Of a stretch of 64,000 nucleotides of DNA, positions 1 to 14,500 are shown in pieces (the stretch's first letter is position 1; each line of letters starts with the position of its first letter). The notes under the pieces were generated by a model. It did no database searches and was not told the DNA's origin. It saw nothing but the letters and a program-made list of their open reading frames with translations. The position numbers and the translations under genes are program-made. The DNA is taken from positions 507,077 to 571,076 of the forward strand of contig WBMW01005662.1 in assembly GCA_013396635.1 (NCBI GenBank), written 5' to 3'. Source of the DNA: Penelope pileata (taxonomy: Eukaryota > Chordata > Aves > Galliformes > Cracidae).

Positions 1-79
1 GTTTTTATATTGTGTTGTTCTACACTGGAAGGACTAGATAAAAAGTTAACTCTTCTTACCTTTTGAGGCTTCCTTCTCA

Positions 80-108
80 AAAAAAAAAAAAAAGAAAAAG
101 AAAAAAGA
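80..108 (+). repeat. A-rich low-complexity tract
   Basis: An uninterrupted run of A is followed by short A runs separated by single G. It may be an old retroposon tail, but no element body is recognisable beside it. Confidence 0.7.
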
Positions 109-2964
109 TATGCACATTCAAAAACATAAAGATATTGCCCAAATTCACCTATTTCAGTTGAACATATCAGATTGGTGTTGTTCAGGAGTCCCTTCCTTGC
201 TCTTTCTCTCCTGTGGGATTGGAATTGTCTGATGCAGCACGCCCCAGCACTGCTGTGCCATGGCTGGATTGGGAAGGGAGGAGAGCAGTGCAAGGTGAGC
301 TTTGTAGTCCAAGGAAGAGAATACACCTCCTAGGAGCCTTGGCTACCTGAGTTTTGTATGTCTTGTTTACAAATATAACTGCAAAATTTATTTGGGGAAG
401 TAGAGGAGAAAACTTTATTACCTTCTCTGATTTCATGCTAGTTCTCCTCATTCCACATGGGCTGCTGTGCATGGAGGGTTAGTCTTCATGAAGGACTTCT
501 ACATGGTATTGAACACCGCAGACCTGTATTTCAAAACGTGTTATGCTTGCTTCTCAAACGGTCTGTGTCGAAGGTGGGGCCTTTAGTTTGTGAGGTTACT
601 GTTTAATTTCCAAGCCCTCTTCCTAAGCTGCTTCTTGCTCGAGGTAGACCAAAGCACTTAAATTAAGGAATTAATGAAAGAAGCCGCTGATTATGCACAA
701 TGATAGATAAGGTTTCACAGCTGTGTCTGGTTTCATTATCTTTCTACACAGAAATATTCCAGAAATGAGCAGCGAAGGCCAAAGATCTGCAATCATATTC
801 CTACTTTCACATGGTTTTTAATGCTTTGATGACACATTCCAGTCCTCTGTTGCTAGTTTTTAATTTTTTAATATGCTGTGCTTGGATGGAGAAGTGAAAA
901 TGTCTGTTTTGTTTACAAACTCAGCAATTAATTGTTTCCTGACTGTTAAACAGCTGTTTGGTACAGGTGAGGACTGACAGAGGCAATTGCAAAGCCTGCA
1001 GTGGTTTCCTGCTTCTCTCCCTGTTGACCGATGTGTGCTTGAGGGGTGTCTAATCTGCCTTAAAGAGCTGTAAGCCGCTGGGAGGAGGTGCTGGCGGGAT
1101 GTAGTGAGGTGTGTTCTGTCTGCTCTTCTCCTGTCTCTGCCAAGCACAGGTACTTGAGCTGCCTGCCTGGAGTGATGCATGGGTCTTCAATGATGGGCTG
1201 GTGCAATCTGGGAGCTCCTCTGCAGCAGGAATTCTTGGCTGACCAAACTTGATTGCCATGTGCATCCTACTGTAACACAGTCTCTCATTCTATGTTTTGT
1301 ATTTGTTGCATTGTTTGCAATATGCTCTTTCTTTTGAGAAAGAAGTCAGAAAATGTCATTCCTTGACATATTGAAATGAGTTATTTTGGGTAAGTTGGAG
1401 TTGAATCTGTAGGGATGCTGAAGTATAATGTAGAATATATTCTTGCCAGTACAAATCTATTCAATTGTTCAAAGCCAGAAAAATGTAGTTACTCGTTAGC
1501 CTACAAAGTCAATTTTCTTGTGGAGGAGAAGATTTAAAGGGGACTTTTTTTCTACTGCAAGTTAGTTCTGAGACCAAAAGGGTTTTTTTTTTTTTTAGAG
1601 GATGTCACAGTCTGCTTGTTCAATAGAGAAAGTGTTAAGGAACTCATGCTCAGAACAGTAAGTAGCAAAATCTTCATATCAAATATCTGGAGATAAAAGA
1701 CTTCTGTTTACTTAGTTAGGGGTCCTCAAGGGGCGCAGCAGGATGAATGTTTGAATTCTCTTTGCTCTGCTGAATTTGTAATTTATTACTGTTGGTTGAA
1801 AGATCAGTGCGCATTCCCCACTGCTTTCAACTGCTTTTTCTGACTTCCTTTTGGGTTCAAACTTAGTGCGGACAACTCCAAGACCCTTTTGTTTGCCTGT
1901 GTAAGCTGCAACCTTATCTCAAAAACAGGAGATTTTTACAATCCCATTATTACAGAAACACTTTTTTTTTTTTTGTTATAGTATATCACTGAGAGCAACT
2001 AGCATGAAGCTCTGCTTCTTTCAAGCTGCCTTTTGGCTTTTGGGAGAATTGTGACTGCCAGAGGAACATTCGGCACTCGTTGTATGCAATGCTAGTAATT
2101 ACTTTGGACTGTGCTAGTCACAATGCTAGTGAAAACTTTCTTATATCCCTGATGCTAAAACTTGCACTGACAAGAATTGTGGGTTGGGGGTGCTTTCCCC
2201 ACTTAGTTAAGATTCAGCACTTTTGAGTTTAGCAGTTTAGCAAAAAAGGGGAAGACGGTTACCAACTGTTATGCTTTTTCTCCAGATGTTTCCTCTAAGA
2301 CAAATATCTAGGGTTTTATTATGACACAGAAAGAACATGCCAGTAAGAGAATGGTTTGGGTTTTTTTCTGTTCATTGTTAGATCTAAACAGCCAGTCAAT
2401 CAAATACTGTGGTAGATTGTCTTGTATTTCAAATGGAACATGCCCATGCTTGTTAATGAGAGCTGCTCTCTTCTAAGCAGAGTGTTAAAGAGTTTTTATT
2501 CAAAATGCTTTTGGATGCAAACTAAAAATAAGATTATTTTAAAGTAGTCTTATTGTAAAGTACTCTTCTCGTAAATATTATACATGGGGTTTTTTTTTTT
2601 TACTTAAAAGACTTGTTCATACAAGAAGCAGCAGGCTCCTGTTCTACTTTCTCTAAAATTGGTGGCAAAACACATTTTGACTTGAGAAGAAAAGGATCAG
2701 ACCTATAGTCAGGGTTTAGCAGCAGTGGGACAAATCCCACAGCTGTTACTCTCATTTCTCTCAGGCAAAATTCCCATTGCCTTCCGGGTTTGGAGCGCAA
2801 ATGCTATAATTATGCTAGCTCTGTTCTGAAGAGGTTCTCTCTTTTCAGCAGACCAAATTGCATTTAAAATGGATGTGCATAAAATACTGCATGGTAAATG
2901 CTGATGTGAGGAAGTACAGTGGCTGACTGTTTTTTCATGGATTTTGAAGACATGCAAGGGAAAC

Positions 2965-3049
2965 ACTGTCCCTGTACGTTGCAGAGGAGTTGGACTAGAT
3001 GACCTTTAAAGGTCCCTTCCAACTCTAAGGATCCTATGATTCTATAATC
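2965..3049 (+). mobile_element. CR1 LINE 3' tail, 5'-truncated, plus orientation
   Basis: The segment has the CR1 end signature: a 'ggactagatgacctttaaag' block, then 'gtcccttccaactctaagg', then the terminal octamer-like repeat 'atgattctataatcat'. It covers only about 85 bp, which is typical of heavily 5'-truncated avian CR1 copies. It lies in the large PIK3R1 intron in the sense orientation. Confidence 0.85.
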
Positions 3050-4620
3050 ATCTTGTTCTTCCTCTAGCATAGGACATGGAATTTCACTGGGAAATTCCTG
3101 GATCAAACTCCTGACTTCTAGTTGATTTTAAACATGTTTTTATTTTGTCCAGACTAGTCTCTTTAGTATGTACTTAATTAAGATGACTTAAATTTTGCCC
3201 ATTTGTATGTGTTATAAAATAAGACTTGCAAATTTTTTAGCAGAAATATCTTAATTGGGGGAAGGGAGAGAGCGATGGACACTTAAAATAGTATTTTGTT
3301 AACGACAGTACAGAGATTATTTTCACCAGGTTATTTTCTGCCATTATATTCAGTCATCATCCCTAATGCAAATAAAAAATTTGCTCCGTGCTGTTTTGGC
3401 CGGTATGTTTTTCTTCTCAGGGCTGCCAGTTTGGGTAACTACTGTGATGATAATTAGTGTTTCTTATAAGTGAGAAAATGATATGGTGACAATCTTAATT
3501 GGATACCCTGTTATTGTAACAAATTACTACATTTGAGATAAATACTGAGTTTTATTGCCTTCATGTATGTGCATACACACTGTATTAGCCAATCATTAAG
3601 ATTACAAAACTGTGCATTTAGAACTTGTATTTGTACGTGTAGTTACACCTCCTCACAGTGCATGAAGTCAGACGCAGTTGCCCCCTTTTCCCTCTCATGC
3701 TTGCTTGTTCATTTTAGAGGTCTTCACTGAAGGACTATGCCGTTCTGGTTGTTTAGTTTGAGGTCTTAGGCCACCTTCACTTCACAGCCTTCAGACTCCA
3801 TCTGGAATCAGATTTTTTCATTACGTCTTGTGCTTGTTCCAGTGGCATTGCTGGTAGTACCTTGAAAGAGCTTCACAGTTAACTAAGTCGCCTTCGGGGC
3901 ACAGTTGGGAGCAAAGACAGCATCACGATTCCTGTGAGGAAGGAGGTGGCCCAAAACTGCAATGACAAAATAACTAGCATTTTAAGTTAGCTTAAGGTTT
4001 TAAGGTTTGTCTCGTTGTAATAGGGAGGCCATGTGAAAAAAATGTTAGAAAAGCTGAATTTGGGGTTGGAACTCAAGTAAAATTTCATTTAAATGTTCAT
4101 TGAGATAACTAAAGAACAAAAACCAGTACCCTGTTAGGTTTGACGGTGCAAGGCTTTATTTGTCACAAGGACTGAGTGCGGTCTGCTCACTCTATCACTG
4201 GCTTCAGCTGCTCAGCACTGGGAGTCCAAGAGGAGCAAGCACACTTTGCTGACATTCCTCTGCCTGCATCATCCAGCTTCACCAGCTGAAATCTAACTGT
4301 AAGCATCAAAAGCAAAAGGATTGTTAGAATGTGAGTGCACACATTGAACAGATGTGGTACTATTTAGTGTTGTGTCACTTTTTTCCTGATTCTGAGAATT
4401 TTTAGTTTCAAATTCTAAGCCCTTTGTTATAAATGTAAAATGTAATAGAAGTGTGCATATTAGAGAGATGCATATTTTAAGTACCTTTTGCTTTTTTGAT
4501 TGAATTGTAGTTGTGATTCAGAGAAAGAATGCAGGGAATTTTCTAAATTATGGCAAATTGTGTAGGTAATTATGGTACTTGCAACTTGGTATTAATTTTT
4601 TAGTACCAATCAGTAACATT

Positions 4621-4803
4621 ACAGAATCATAGAACGGTTTGGGTTGGAAGGGGCCTTAGAGATCATCTTGCTCCAACCCCTCTGTTATGGGCAAGGACAG
4701 CTCTCACCAGATCATGTTGCTCAAAGCCCCATCCAGCCTAGTCTTGAACACTTCCAGGGAGGGAGCATCCGCAACTTCTCTGAGCAGCCTGTTCCACTTG
4801 CTT
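4621..4803 (-). mobile_element. CR1 LINE 3' end, minus orientation
   Basis: The plus strand starts with 'agaatcatagaacggtttgg' and runs through 'gttggaagggg', 'ctccaacccctctg' and 'caaagccccatccagc', then the block reading 'aacttctctgagcagcctgt'. This is the reverse complement of a CR1 3' untranslated end, so the element is antisense to PIK3R1. It is truncated after about 180 bp and moderately diverged. Confidence 0.92.
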
Positions 4804-7800
4804 ACTTGAAAGATGTGTTTGCTACCGCCTTTATTTGGCCATGCTGTAAATTGCATCCTTATTTCATCAAGAGCTGTGGCAGTGTAGCTTCCTCCCAGTG
4901 TGACAGACGAGAGTTTTATCCTGCGTTACTCTATCGCTAGCATCATAGATTAGATTTCCGTTTGGGGAAATACTAGTTTAGAAGGTTGAAATCAAGAAGG
5001 TGTCAATAGATAGATCAGAAGTGGGGGAGGTAGGAAAAATACTCTTGACACCTGGAGTGGTTATTCACTAACTTAGCCAGACACACAAGAAACATGGGAA
5101 GACTGTTCTGCCGTAGAGGAATCAGTGCTGTCTTGTATGAGACCTCTATGCCAAGTTGGAAACACTGAAGAATATGCTTATTCCATATGAAGTTGCCTGC
5201 ACACCCTTTGTGTTCTTGTTTTCTTTTTCTATCTTGTGTGTGTTCTGTACAGCAATATGTAAACCGTAGTGCCATTACTGTCATGTATATAAACAAGTCA
5301 CAGGACTCTGAAGGGCCATGGCATTTGATCTTTGAAAACCAAGAGTGTATAAATGCGTGCTCCTGTGAAAACATCAAATTGCAAAAATTGTTTGTAGTGG
5401 GCTGTAGAGGCATTTGACAGATTACGTGCAAGTACATACATGTGTGTTTCATTATTTGATTGCCTTAGGAGACTGGTGTTTAAGTTGGCAGATCTACTTA
5501 TTAAAAGCAAAGCTCGTCAGTTGGCAGGATTACAGAATGCCAGAAGGAAAGAGAGACCAAATGCCGAGAGTAGGAACATGTAATGTGCCTAAAGCATGGA
5601 GGAGCTATAAAAGCAGGCAGGAAAAAGTGTGGTTCCAGTTTGTTCTGTTGCACTCAAGTTGTTATCTAGTCTAAGTAATGCATGAGCTTCTCTCTTTTCA
5701 AGACAAATTCAATATTTTGGAAAATCTAGTGTTTTCTGTGATTTTAAGTACAATTTGGTCACCTGTTTCTGGCCTGTCAAATTTTTCATCCGTGCTTATT
5801 TTCCTGTCTAAAATTAAAGAAGAAAAGGCAGCTTCCTTTGAAGCTTTACCAAATGCTGTCAGATGGTGTAAGTGGACACTTTAATGCTTGGAAACGTTGC
5901 TCTTAGTCTTGATTAGCCTGATTCACAACTGCAGTATTGACTCCCAGTATATGCTAAGCTTCTGCATGTAATTTGATGATGCATGATTTGTAACTTTTTC
6001 AGGAAAAAAAGCAAAAACACTGGTCTTCTTACATTGTAGTTTAGAATCTTCCAAGGTTTTGGAAGCAGAAACCAAACAAGTTGAGTACGTGCCTCTCCAG
6101 AGGAGTCTACACCTCAGGCTTCACGCTTCCTCCTTCCAGTCAGGTCTCTTCACAATCTCCTGCAGCACAGATCAGAATATTCACTTAGTGCTTTGCGTTG
6201 TATATTTGTGAGTGCTCTTAGAATAACCAGTTGCTTTGCTTTGTCTCTTTAAGATGTTTCAGTTTGACAGCAGTGTTTGAAATGTGGGAAGCTGACTGGT
6301 GGAAAACTGACTTGACTGATGGAGTGAAACACAGCAAAAAGAGAAGCGAAAGGGCTGTCTCTCCTGAGAAACCAAGAAACGCACTGTTTAAAAAAAAAAA
6401 AAGTTTCCCTTTAAATGGGACCTAGACAGATACAGATGCTTGCTCAAACCAATCTCTCTAAAAGAGGCTGTTAGAGGCCCGCTTACGGCGCATTTACCGT
6501 GAAATATTAGAACCCTTTGGGAGGTGGCAGGCTGCTGTGTAGGGATTCCAAATCCTTCAGGAATTACTTTCCTGCTGGTGGTAGTAATGCTTAGGTGGGT
6601 TATGCTAGTTGTCTGCTGTACCTACTATGTTTGAGGAGTTTTACATTCTAACTGTTTCAGTAAAGTTCTGTGAATATGCCATGGCTGAGCTAATTAGGAT
6701 GTAAGTCTTTACAGCTGTATGTGCAATTTTGGAAGGATAAAGCTAGAAAGAGGAATAGGTAAAAGCTGTAGCAGGCAAGTCACGTAAACTACCCTCAAAA
6801 ACAGGGAGTCATAAGCCTGTTAGAAAAATCAGGTCAATTTAAAATTTATGCATTCGTCTTCCTTCTGTTCTCGACAGGGAGCAAGTTTTCTGGAAGGATT
6901 CTCCATCTGGGAATCAAGTGAGCCATCCTTTCACTTCTTGGCATGGCCCACAGGAAAAAAAAAAAAAAAGAACATTCTTCTAAAATGTTGAATAAAAAAG
7001 GAAAGAGGTCTTGGGTTCAAATAAAGGTAACTCTAACTCTCGTTCTTTCTTTTGGCAAGACCATGATGAAGGGATTCCTCTGGCACACAATAACAGAAAC
7101 AGACATATAAGAGTTTGGTTTTTGTTTTGTTTTATTTTTTTAATTCTTAAATTTTTTTTACCCCAGTGGGATAGCAGGAAAACAACCAGGATATACCTGG
7201 CCTTCTGACAGAATAGCAGCCAGTTCCCAGACCATGCTGGACAGTGCAGAAGGCAGAATACTCCTTCCAGCTAGAAGCCTTTCAGCCTCCCAAACCTCCA
7301 CCCATTTCTTACTGAGTCATGGCTGGAAGACTTTTTTTTTTTTTGTTTCATCACATCTTGTGCAATTTAGCGATCTATTTTTACTTCTGTATTGTGTCCT
7401 ATAATCAATGTACTGGAACAAATGACTGATTGTAGCTTTAAGCTCTCTCTGTATATATGTGGAAATACAGACATGTTTTGATAGGGCCATCGTATTTTCA
7501 GATGTTCATAGGTTATTTAGAAGACCAGCTAACTTCCTGGCAGGAGCAGGACAGTGGACCAGCTGTTTTGATGATTTTTTTCAGGGGGGAGGGGACCTTT
7601 AGAAACAGGGTACACTTGTAGCACTTAAATATGCAGCGTGTTAGTGGCACGCTCATTTATACACTCAGTACTGAACCAAGTTCAGAGAGAGTCAGCTTGA
7701 GGCCAATCCATCAGATTTCTTCAGAAAGTTGGAGTACACCCACATCAGTTCTGTGGGTTCCCTTGTTACATAACAGGCCAGCGCTGAGCAGCTGCAGGAT

Positions 7801-9563
7801 AGAGAAGCAGCTGCTCACAGTGCTACTTGCTCACCTCTGAGTCTTTGCAGGGGAAGTAAAGTGAGCTTCTGTCTCCCTGGCTTCTTCCCTGGAAAAGCAG
7901 CTTTGAGTTGATCATCTTAGATAAAAATCACTGGGAACATGCCAGTTCTTGATCTGATGCATTTATTTTTTATTTTCACGGCTCTTCTCCAGTTTAAGCA
8001 TACTGAGACCACATACAGAATGTTTTTGCAGTTATTTCAGCCTCTTCTTTTCATTCTCACTCCTTGATGCCACTCTTATTTTCAAGAGGGATGCATAGTT
8101 CTTTGATTTAAGCCTTAAGAAATGCCTTATACTGAGGGGTTGCATAGAGTTTGCAGAAGGATTTATCTGAGTTCAACTGCTTTGTTAATTCTAAAGGTTT
8201 TCTTAAAGAGAGGCTTTGCCTGTTGCTTCTGTTTCTTGGCAAATGAGTACTGCAAACTGAAATCCCATACTGTATCTCCTTACCCCTGACTTAAGTTAGT
8301 CTTCGGCTTCTGGATAAAAGGTAAAGCCATAGTGAGGTTATCATGCTACCTTTTCATTTAAAACATCTTTGTTGTTCTTTTCAATTCTTTTTTTAAAACA
8401 CCCAGTAAACAAATTTTACACTGTATGAATTTCTGCAGCACAGTGTGCTAGACAGTACACAAAGTTCTTTGTCCCCTTGCAGTTAACCAGCCAGCTGAGA
8501 CCCTGACTGCTTTGTAAAGGTCCGTGAAATTAGTTCTCCACTTTATCTGCTAAGATCTAGATTAAAGTTGCCTCAGCAGTGCAGTGTGAACAAAGCTTGA
8601 TTTATAAAAATGAGGCCTTTAAGTTCATGCATTAAGTACTTGTTCTTCATATTCCATAACATCCTTTTTGTATAGCATCTCAATGGTGTGAAATATAATG
8701 GGATATCAACACTGGCATTGCTATGTAGATAAATCCAGACAGGTGTATGATATGGGTCAGAAAATCTATTATAAACAGACTGAGAGTTCCCTTCCTTATA
8801 TGAAATTAAAGATGATGGTGGGATTAACTCTCTGTAGATCCAGTACAGGAATTTCCAAGTAATGTTGTTGTTTCTGTATCTATGTCAGATCAGTGAATGG
8901 TTTAATGGCTGTAAGGATTAACCCAGTTTTACTTTCTTAAAAGATTACATTTCATCTAGATCCCTAAACTTTTTTTTTTTTCCAGAGGAGAAAATACATG
9001 ATTTGAAATACATTAGTTTCCAGAACAAAAAAAATTCATTCTCATCCTGGATTACAGTTACCATTGTCAGCATTTTTTTTCTGGATGACTGCTATGCACT
9101 CATTATTTTTAACTTTGTGTGCTTATGAATGTTTCCCATAATTCCCAAAAGATGAAGGAACTGTTTCAGCTTTTATCTGTCAGCAGCTTCTGCCACTACT
9201 TTTATGTAAATCTTCCAGATCTAAACAACTTGACTTCTCCAGCACAGTAATACACATTATCTTTGTCTTGCAGTAATGAAGAGCTTATTCTTTCCCTCTA
9301 GATTGCTTGCCAACAGATAGTTTGAGCGTTCTGTTTCCCCACCACCACCACCTTCATTTCTCCCCAGCAAAAAGGTAGCAAAATAAAATATTCTTTCATA
9401 GCAAAACAACGTACTGTCCTGAATTTTAATGTATTCTGATTACTGTGTAAGAGAGAATGCTTTAAAAAATTCTTCTCAGGCAGAGTCCTTATTACAAACC
9501 AGTGACAGTCTCGCATAAACAGCAGTAAGGAACAGGGATCCATTGTAGGTGGGACAGGTCATT

Positions 9564-9601
9564 CTGGAGAGAGTTCCAGCTCTCTCCAGAGCTCTCTCCA
9601 G
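9564..9601. repeat. Perfect hairpin with duplicated right arm
   Basis: A 10-bp arm (ctggagagag, 9564-9573) is followed after six bases by its exact complement at 9580-9589, and the complement arm occurs again at 9592-9601. It lies in an intron. No family is recognised. Confidence 0.7.
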
Positions 9602-10549
9602 CCTCACATTACCTCACACTGAATGTCCATCCAGCAGTCCTGTTTCTGTTACAAAGAGGAGACGCTGCTAGAGCACCACTACTGACCATCATTGTGATTA
9701 TGTGAGAGGGAAACTGAGGTAGTAATCTTGGTACGTTCGTGCCCAGCCATTCAGAAGAAAATGTGTCAGTGCTTTTTAGATGAAAAAGGTCAAATGTCTG
9801 AAAACAAGGGAACTTGGCATTGTTGCTGAAGCTTTCCCTATAGAGGGCATTGATAGTGTCTCACCATTACATTCTCCACAGTCTTGCCCAGAAAAGAAAG
9901 AAGATGGTACTGGCTGGACAGAACTAAAATTTTCAAGTGCTTCTTGAGATAGATCTCAGCATTCCTTCCATTAAAAGATAGGCAACTGTCTCTTGTGAGT
10001 AACAAAGGTTTCCAGGAAGAGACAAGTATGTATTCCCTTCTCCACTTGCTACGAAGAGCTTAAGAACAAGTTGTGAAACAAAGTGCTCCTGCATGGAGTT
10101 GGACATGAAATAACAGAGGACTCAAGTTTGAAGAGGGAAATAAGCAGAATAGGAGCCTCCTAGGAGACCATGTTGTCCTTATATAATCTGGAATAATGCT
10201 CAAGGTAATAAATACCTCAGGTATTCAAGTGAATCTACCCCTTGAGAGCACTAGATGTAGCGTGCTGAAACAAGCAGAGTAATTTTATAGAAAAATGCTA
10301 TATCATGATGTGAAAAGAAGAAGAACTGAAATTGCACAAGCAACCTTATTTCATAGCTGTCATAAGTTCTGAGTGCTCGACATGGTGGTCTTGATGCTCT
10401 TCTAATGTAGTTTCATTTCTGACTGTGTAGTATAGCAGACAGCAGAGGGAGTTTTCTTGTGGAGTGACTGCAGTAAAATACTGTGTGATCCTATTAACTT
10501 GCATATTGTCTGTTTAAAATAAAGTACACTTTTACTAAAATCTCACTAC

Positions 10550-10568
10550 TTTTTTTTTTTTTTTTTTT
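10550..10568 (+). repeat. Poly-T tract (19 T)
   Basis: A mononucleotide run in the long intron. On the minus strand it would be an A tail, but no retroposon body is recognisable next to it. Confidence 0.85.
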
Positions 10569-11461
10569 GGAGAATGCTTAAGTTACCAGAATATTATAGC
10601 TTTAATATCTTTGTGAAAGTTTGTGAGAAAGTTAGTAGAGCAACTGGCATGAATTCTCATGAGACTGCTTAGTTAATCAGAAGACTTATAAGGGAGGCAA
10701 AAATATCACACATTTTTCTGATAAGGACTTCTAGGTACTGCTACTGCAATCTGATATTTAATGACAATAATAAACCTGAAAGTTGCATGGGAAACTTGTT
10801 AAGTAGGTCACAAAATGTAGCTGTTGGTGGAACATGCTGTCTGCCCTCACACCTATGCTTGTGCATTCAGTATCGTATCTTCTCCTTCTTGACATCATGT
10901 ATGGTTTCATATAAAACCATTACCAGAAGCTGGAATGCTAGATTTTTCATTGCCAGTTAGTATCTATGAGGAGAATTTGGCAGAACTACTCAAATTCTTC
11001 TGCAGCTCAGCTTTTTCTGGCTGTGGAGCTGCCATCCCAAAGGAGGAAGGAGTGTCCACGACCCTTCCTTGGCAAGAAAAGCAGTGTTTGTCACTTCACT
11101 GTCACTGTACCTTCCTCTCCTTGCTGTCACCTCCATGATCTTACCCTGCCTTGTGGGGATGCAGTAACCGGGTACCGTGTTCTGGTTCTGGTCAGCTAGT
11201 ATCTCTCTAACTGCTGACTGCTGGCAGAGAACCTGAAGGTGTCAACAGGACATGAAGTGTATGTGTTGGCTTTTTAAAGCATTTTCTTTCTCTGTCTTCA
11301 GAATCACACTGTGAGGCCTGCTTGCTTGCTCAGTTTAGAGACATTAACCTGCTCTTCCACTTGAACAGGTGATAGTTAGGATGTGCAAGAACCCTACTGC
11401 GTGCTGTGCTCTGGTGAGTCACCCAGGGTGGTCTGTGAGAAAGAAGGGTAAGATGGAAATA

Positions 11462-11593
11462 TCGTAGAATCGTAGAATGGTTTGGGTTGGAAGGGACCTT
11501 CGAGACCACCTTACTCCAACCCCCCTGCTATGGGCAAGGACACCTCCTACTAGACCAGGTTGCTCGAAGCCCCATCCAGCCTGGCCTTGAAAT
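11462..11593 (-). mobile_element. CR1 LINE 3' end, minus orientation
   Basis: The segment opens with two copies of the CR1 terminal repeat ('cgtagaat') and continues 'ggtttgggttggaagggacc', 'ctccaacccccctgctatgg' and 'accaggttgctcgaagcccc', ending at 'ctggccttgaa'. It is younger looking than the copy at 4621. After 11593 the sequence no longer matches CR1. Confidence 0.93.
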
Positions 11594-14500
11594 ATGCATC
11601 AGCCCACGAGCCCCAGACAACTGTGGGAAGTCTTTATTTCTGCCCTGTGCTCTAGACTGCTGGAAGGAGGCAAGCTGCGCTCCTCCCACACCGGCCAGAA
11701 GGAAGCCCTTTCTCATCCTTTGGTTTGTGGGGTGTTTGCTTTTGCAAAGCTGTTCAAGCATTATGTATGGCATTACAGTGCAGTGTTCTGCATGCCAGGA
11801 AATATTATACTTAATCTTTCATAAGCTGTGCAGTTTTTCCCCAGAACAGGGCTGCCTGTTTCTCTAATTTTGCTAACACTAATTGGAAATAGTTGCAGCC
11901 ATTTCAAATCAATTATAGTTTAAAAAGGAGTACTGCAAGAGCTCACCAGTAGAGGGAATCAAAATACTGTCTTTAGAACAGTCATAACTACTGGCTTTTT
12001 AAAAATTATCCGTGCTTCAGTTGAAGCCAACAAAGAACATCTGTTGTCATATTTATAGCTCCTATTTCTAAGAAGTAAGTTCTGTGGCAGATGAGAAAAG
12101 TGCTTGACAGCTCATAATTCATAAAGTTACTGAGGTTTAATCTGATAGAATATTATGTACAGAATTCCTGCCCAGTACAAACAGTATCACTTCCCTTTCA
12201 ACAGATGATAGAAATGGGGCTTTATGAAACATTAAATTAATGGGTGTGAAACACGATTAGCAGTCACCGTTAGAAATATTAAACTTACGAAGGAATAAAG
12301 TATTCTCTACTGCTATTGCTTGGTGGTTTTATATTTTCCGCTTACTTGTGCAGGTGAACTTTTCTCAAGTCAGACATGGCTTTTTTTTTTCTTTCATTCT
12401 TTCTGAACATTCATTTTGTTTTATCTTAGATGAAATGTTTAATGTTTAATGCAGCAGTTCTGTAAAAAGTATTTATTTTCTTATGTCAGAGAAGGGTAAG
12501 GAGACCCCAGATTTCTTTCTGGAGAACAGTTAAACTATAAAGTATGACTTTGTATGTCAAATGAAAGTTTTGTTCTGTCTAGTTCTGCGATCTACTGTTT
12601 ACAGGTTGGTTTATTGTACTAATCTGCAAGTGCCTTGGGCTGTTTCCCTTTTGTTCCGGTAGTTGCCCCTTGTTCTCCTTAGCCCTGAGAGTGTCGTTGA
12701 TGCAACATTATAAAAGGAGATGAGGATTATTATTAATTATCCCAGCTCCCCAAATTTCATGCATAATCACCATGAACATGATATTTTATCATCAGATCAT
12801 TGCTTGCATATATTTGCAGATAAACCTTGAAAGTATCAAAGCAAATTATTTGACTTGTCTCAGTTAAAGCATTGATTTATACAGGTGTGTATGTGTTTTT
12901 CCACGTGTTATGTGTAGCCAGGATAGGGTGAAGTAGCGTTCAGTTTTTATTCCAGCCTTTGTAGATTCAGTGGCTTGAATGGCCCAATCATGACATACGT
13001 ATATTTGTCTTCCTGGAGAAATGACTGCATGGCCTTATTCTGTTAAGTACCATCTCTTTTATAACAAATTACACACATTTTTCTACAAGAATGAGTTTGA
13101 AATGCTCTTTTTCTAGTTTGTAAATGATGTTGTCAGTACCTATGTCACACACAGAATTATGCAATGCTGGTGTTGTGCTTTGATCAGTGTATTGGGATTG
13201 ACTGAAGTTCAGAAAGTCATGTTGGTAAGAATTTCCGCAGTCATCTTTTGCAATAAACCGCTTCAAAAATTCTTGGCCCTGTATATTACTCATTGAGGAC
13301 CACAGAAGAAACATGAGTGCTTTAAAAAGTCATTTAAAGTCCAGAAGCTTATTAACAGAGTGTTGTTTATCCCTAAGAGTTGTTGTTACTGAGATGCCCA
13401 GGAAGGGTGTTCTGTTTTTTTCAGGTGTTTCTCCTTTGCTGATGAAAGAAAAAGAGGACTGACCACTTTCCAGTACAGATCTGTATTTTCTGCTGTGGCT
13501 AGGATCTTCAGCATACCATTAGCAGAGAACATCTGAATTAAGTTGTCACTCTCTCTTCCAGCACATAGTCAACATTTACTGACCAGTGGGAGAAGTAAAC
13601 TGGGCTGGCAACATACTACAGAAGAATTGTATGGCAGGGTTTTAGAATCACCAGTATTTTCATCAATTTTCCTTGTTGTGCTCCAGTCATGTAAGGTCAG
13701 CAGCAGACTCTGTTTCTCCATTCCTTTTCATAGCTTTGGGGTCATTCTTACAACAGTAAATCTTGACTCACAGATATTTTTCTGTCTATGTAAAAATGGG
13801 CTTCTTGTGAGCCTGAGGGCTGACAGTGCTAGTGGGTGAGACCCTCTCTTTTATTAATGCTGGGATAGTCTTCATCTCTCCTCATTTCTCCTGGATCTCG
13901 TCTCTAGCAGTGGCGGCTTCTGTGGTATTCTGAGTTCGCAAGTCTGCCTGATTGATGACATCTGATAAAAATAAGACAAGTAATAGTAGGCAGACTTACT
14001 AAGCCACTCATAATAACGTGTCAAATTCACTGTAGCTTAAAACTCTCATATTTTCCCATGAATAGTGTTACTTTTTTTTTAATATTTCTAATTGAACAAG
14101 TACTGGAAGAGGTAGTTGAGCACTCCTGCCATTTTCAATCATGCGTTCAGCCCCTAGCAGAATTTAATTGTGGTCAAACTTGAATCATCCCAGGTCAGAT
14201 GGCACATAAGGAGAGGTCTTTTTCTGTTCCAACTGTTGGCAGCTGAATTTACTGTCTGTTGCTGTGCTTGATTTATCTGTGACACACAATGACATAAACT
14301 TCTTTGTCTTCACTCTCACTTTCTTGTCTTTCATCCTTCTCCATCTGAAACCTTTTGCTAGTAACAGGTGGGCAGTTCTAAATACTGTATTTCTTTGCTC
14401 TTTCAATACATGTCCTTAATCTCTTTAAAACTAGAAGTCGCAAGGCCATGTTATAGTCCTCAAATCTCAGAGTGAATTTCTCTGTGGTATTTATTTGTAA

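Noticed and set aside
5015..5452. 145-codon minus-strand open frame in the long intron
   Set aside because: No recognisable domain, Cys/His-rich random-looking composition, overlaps other open frames and lacks any splice or promoter context. Treated as chance.
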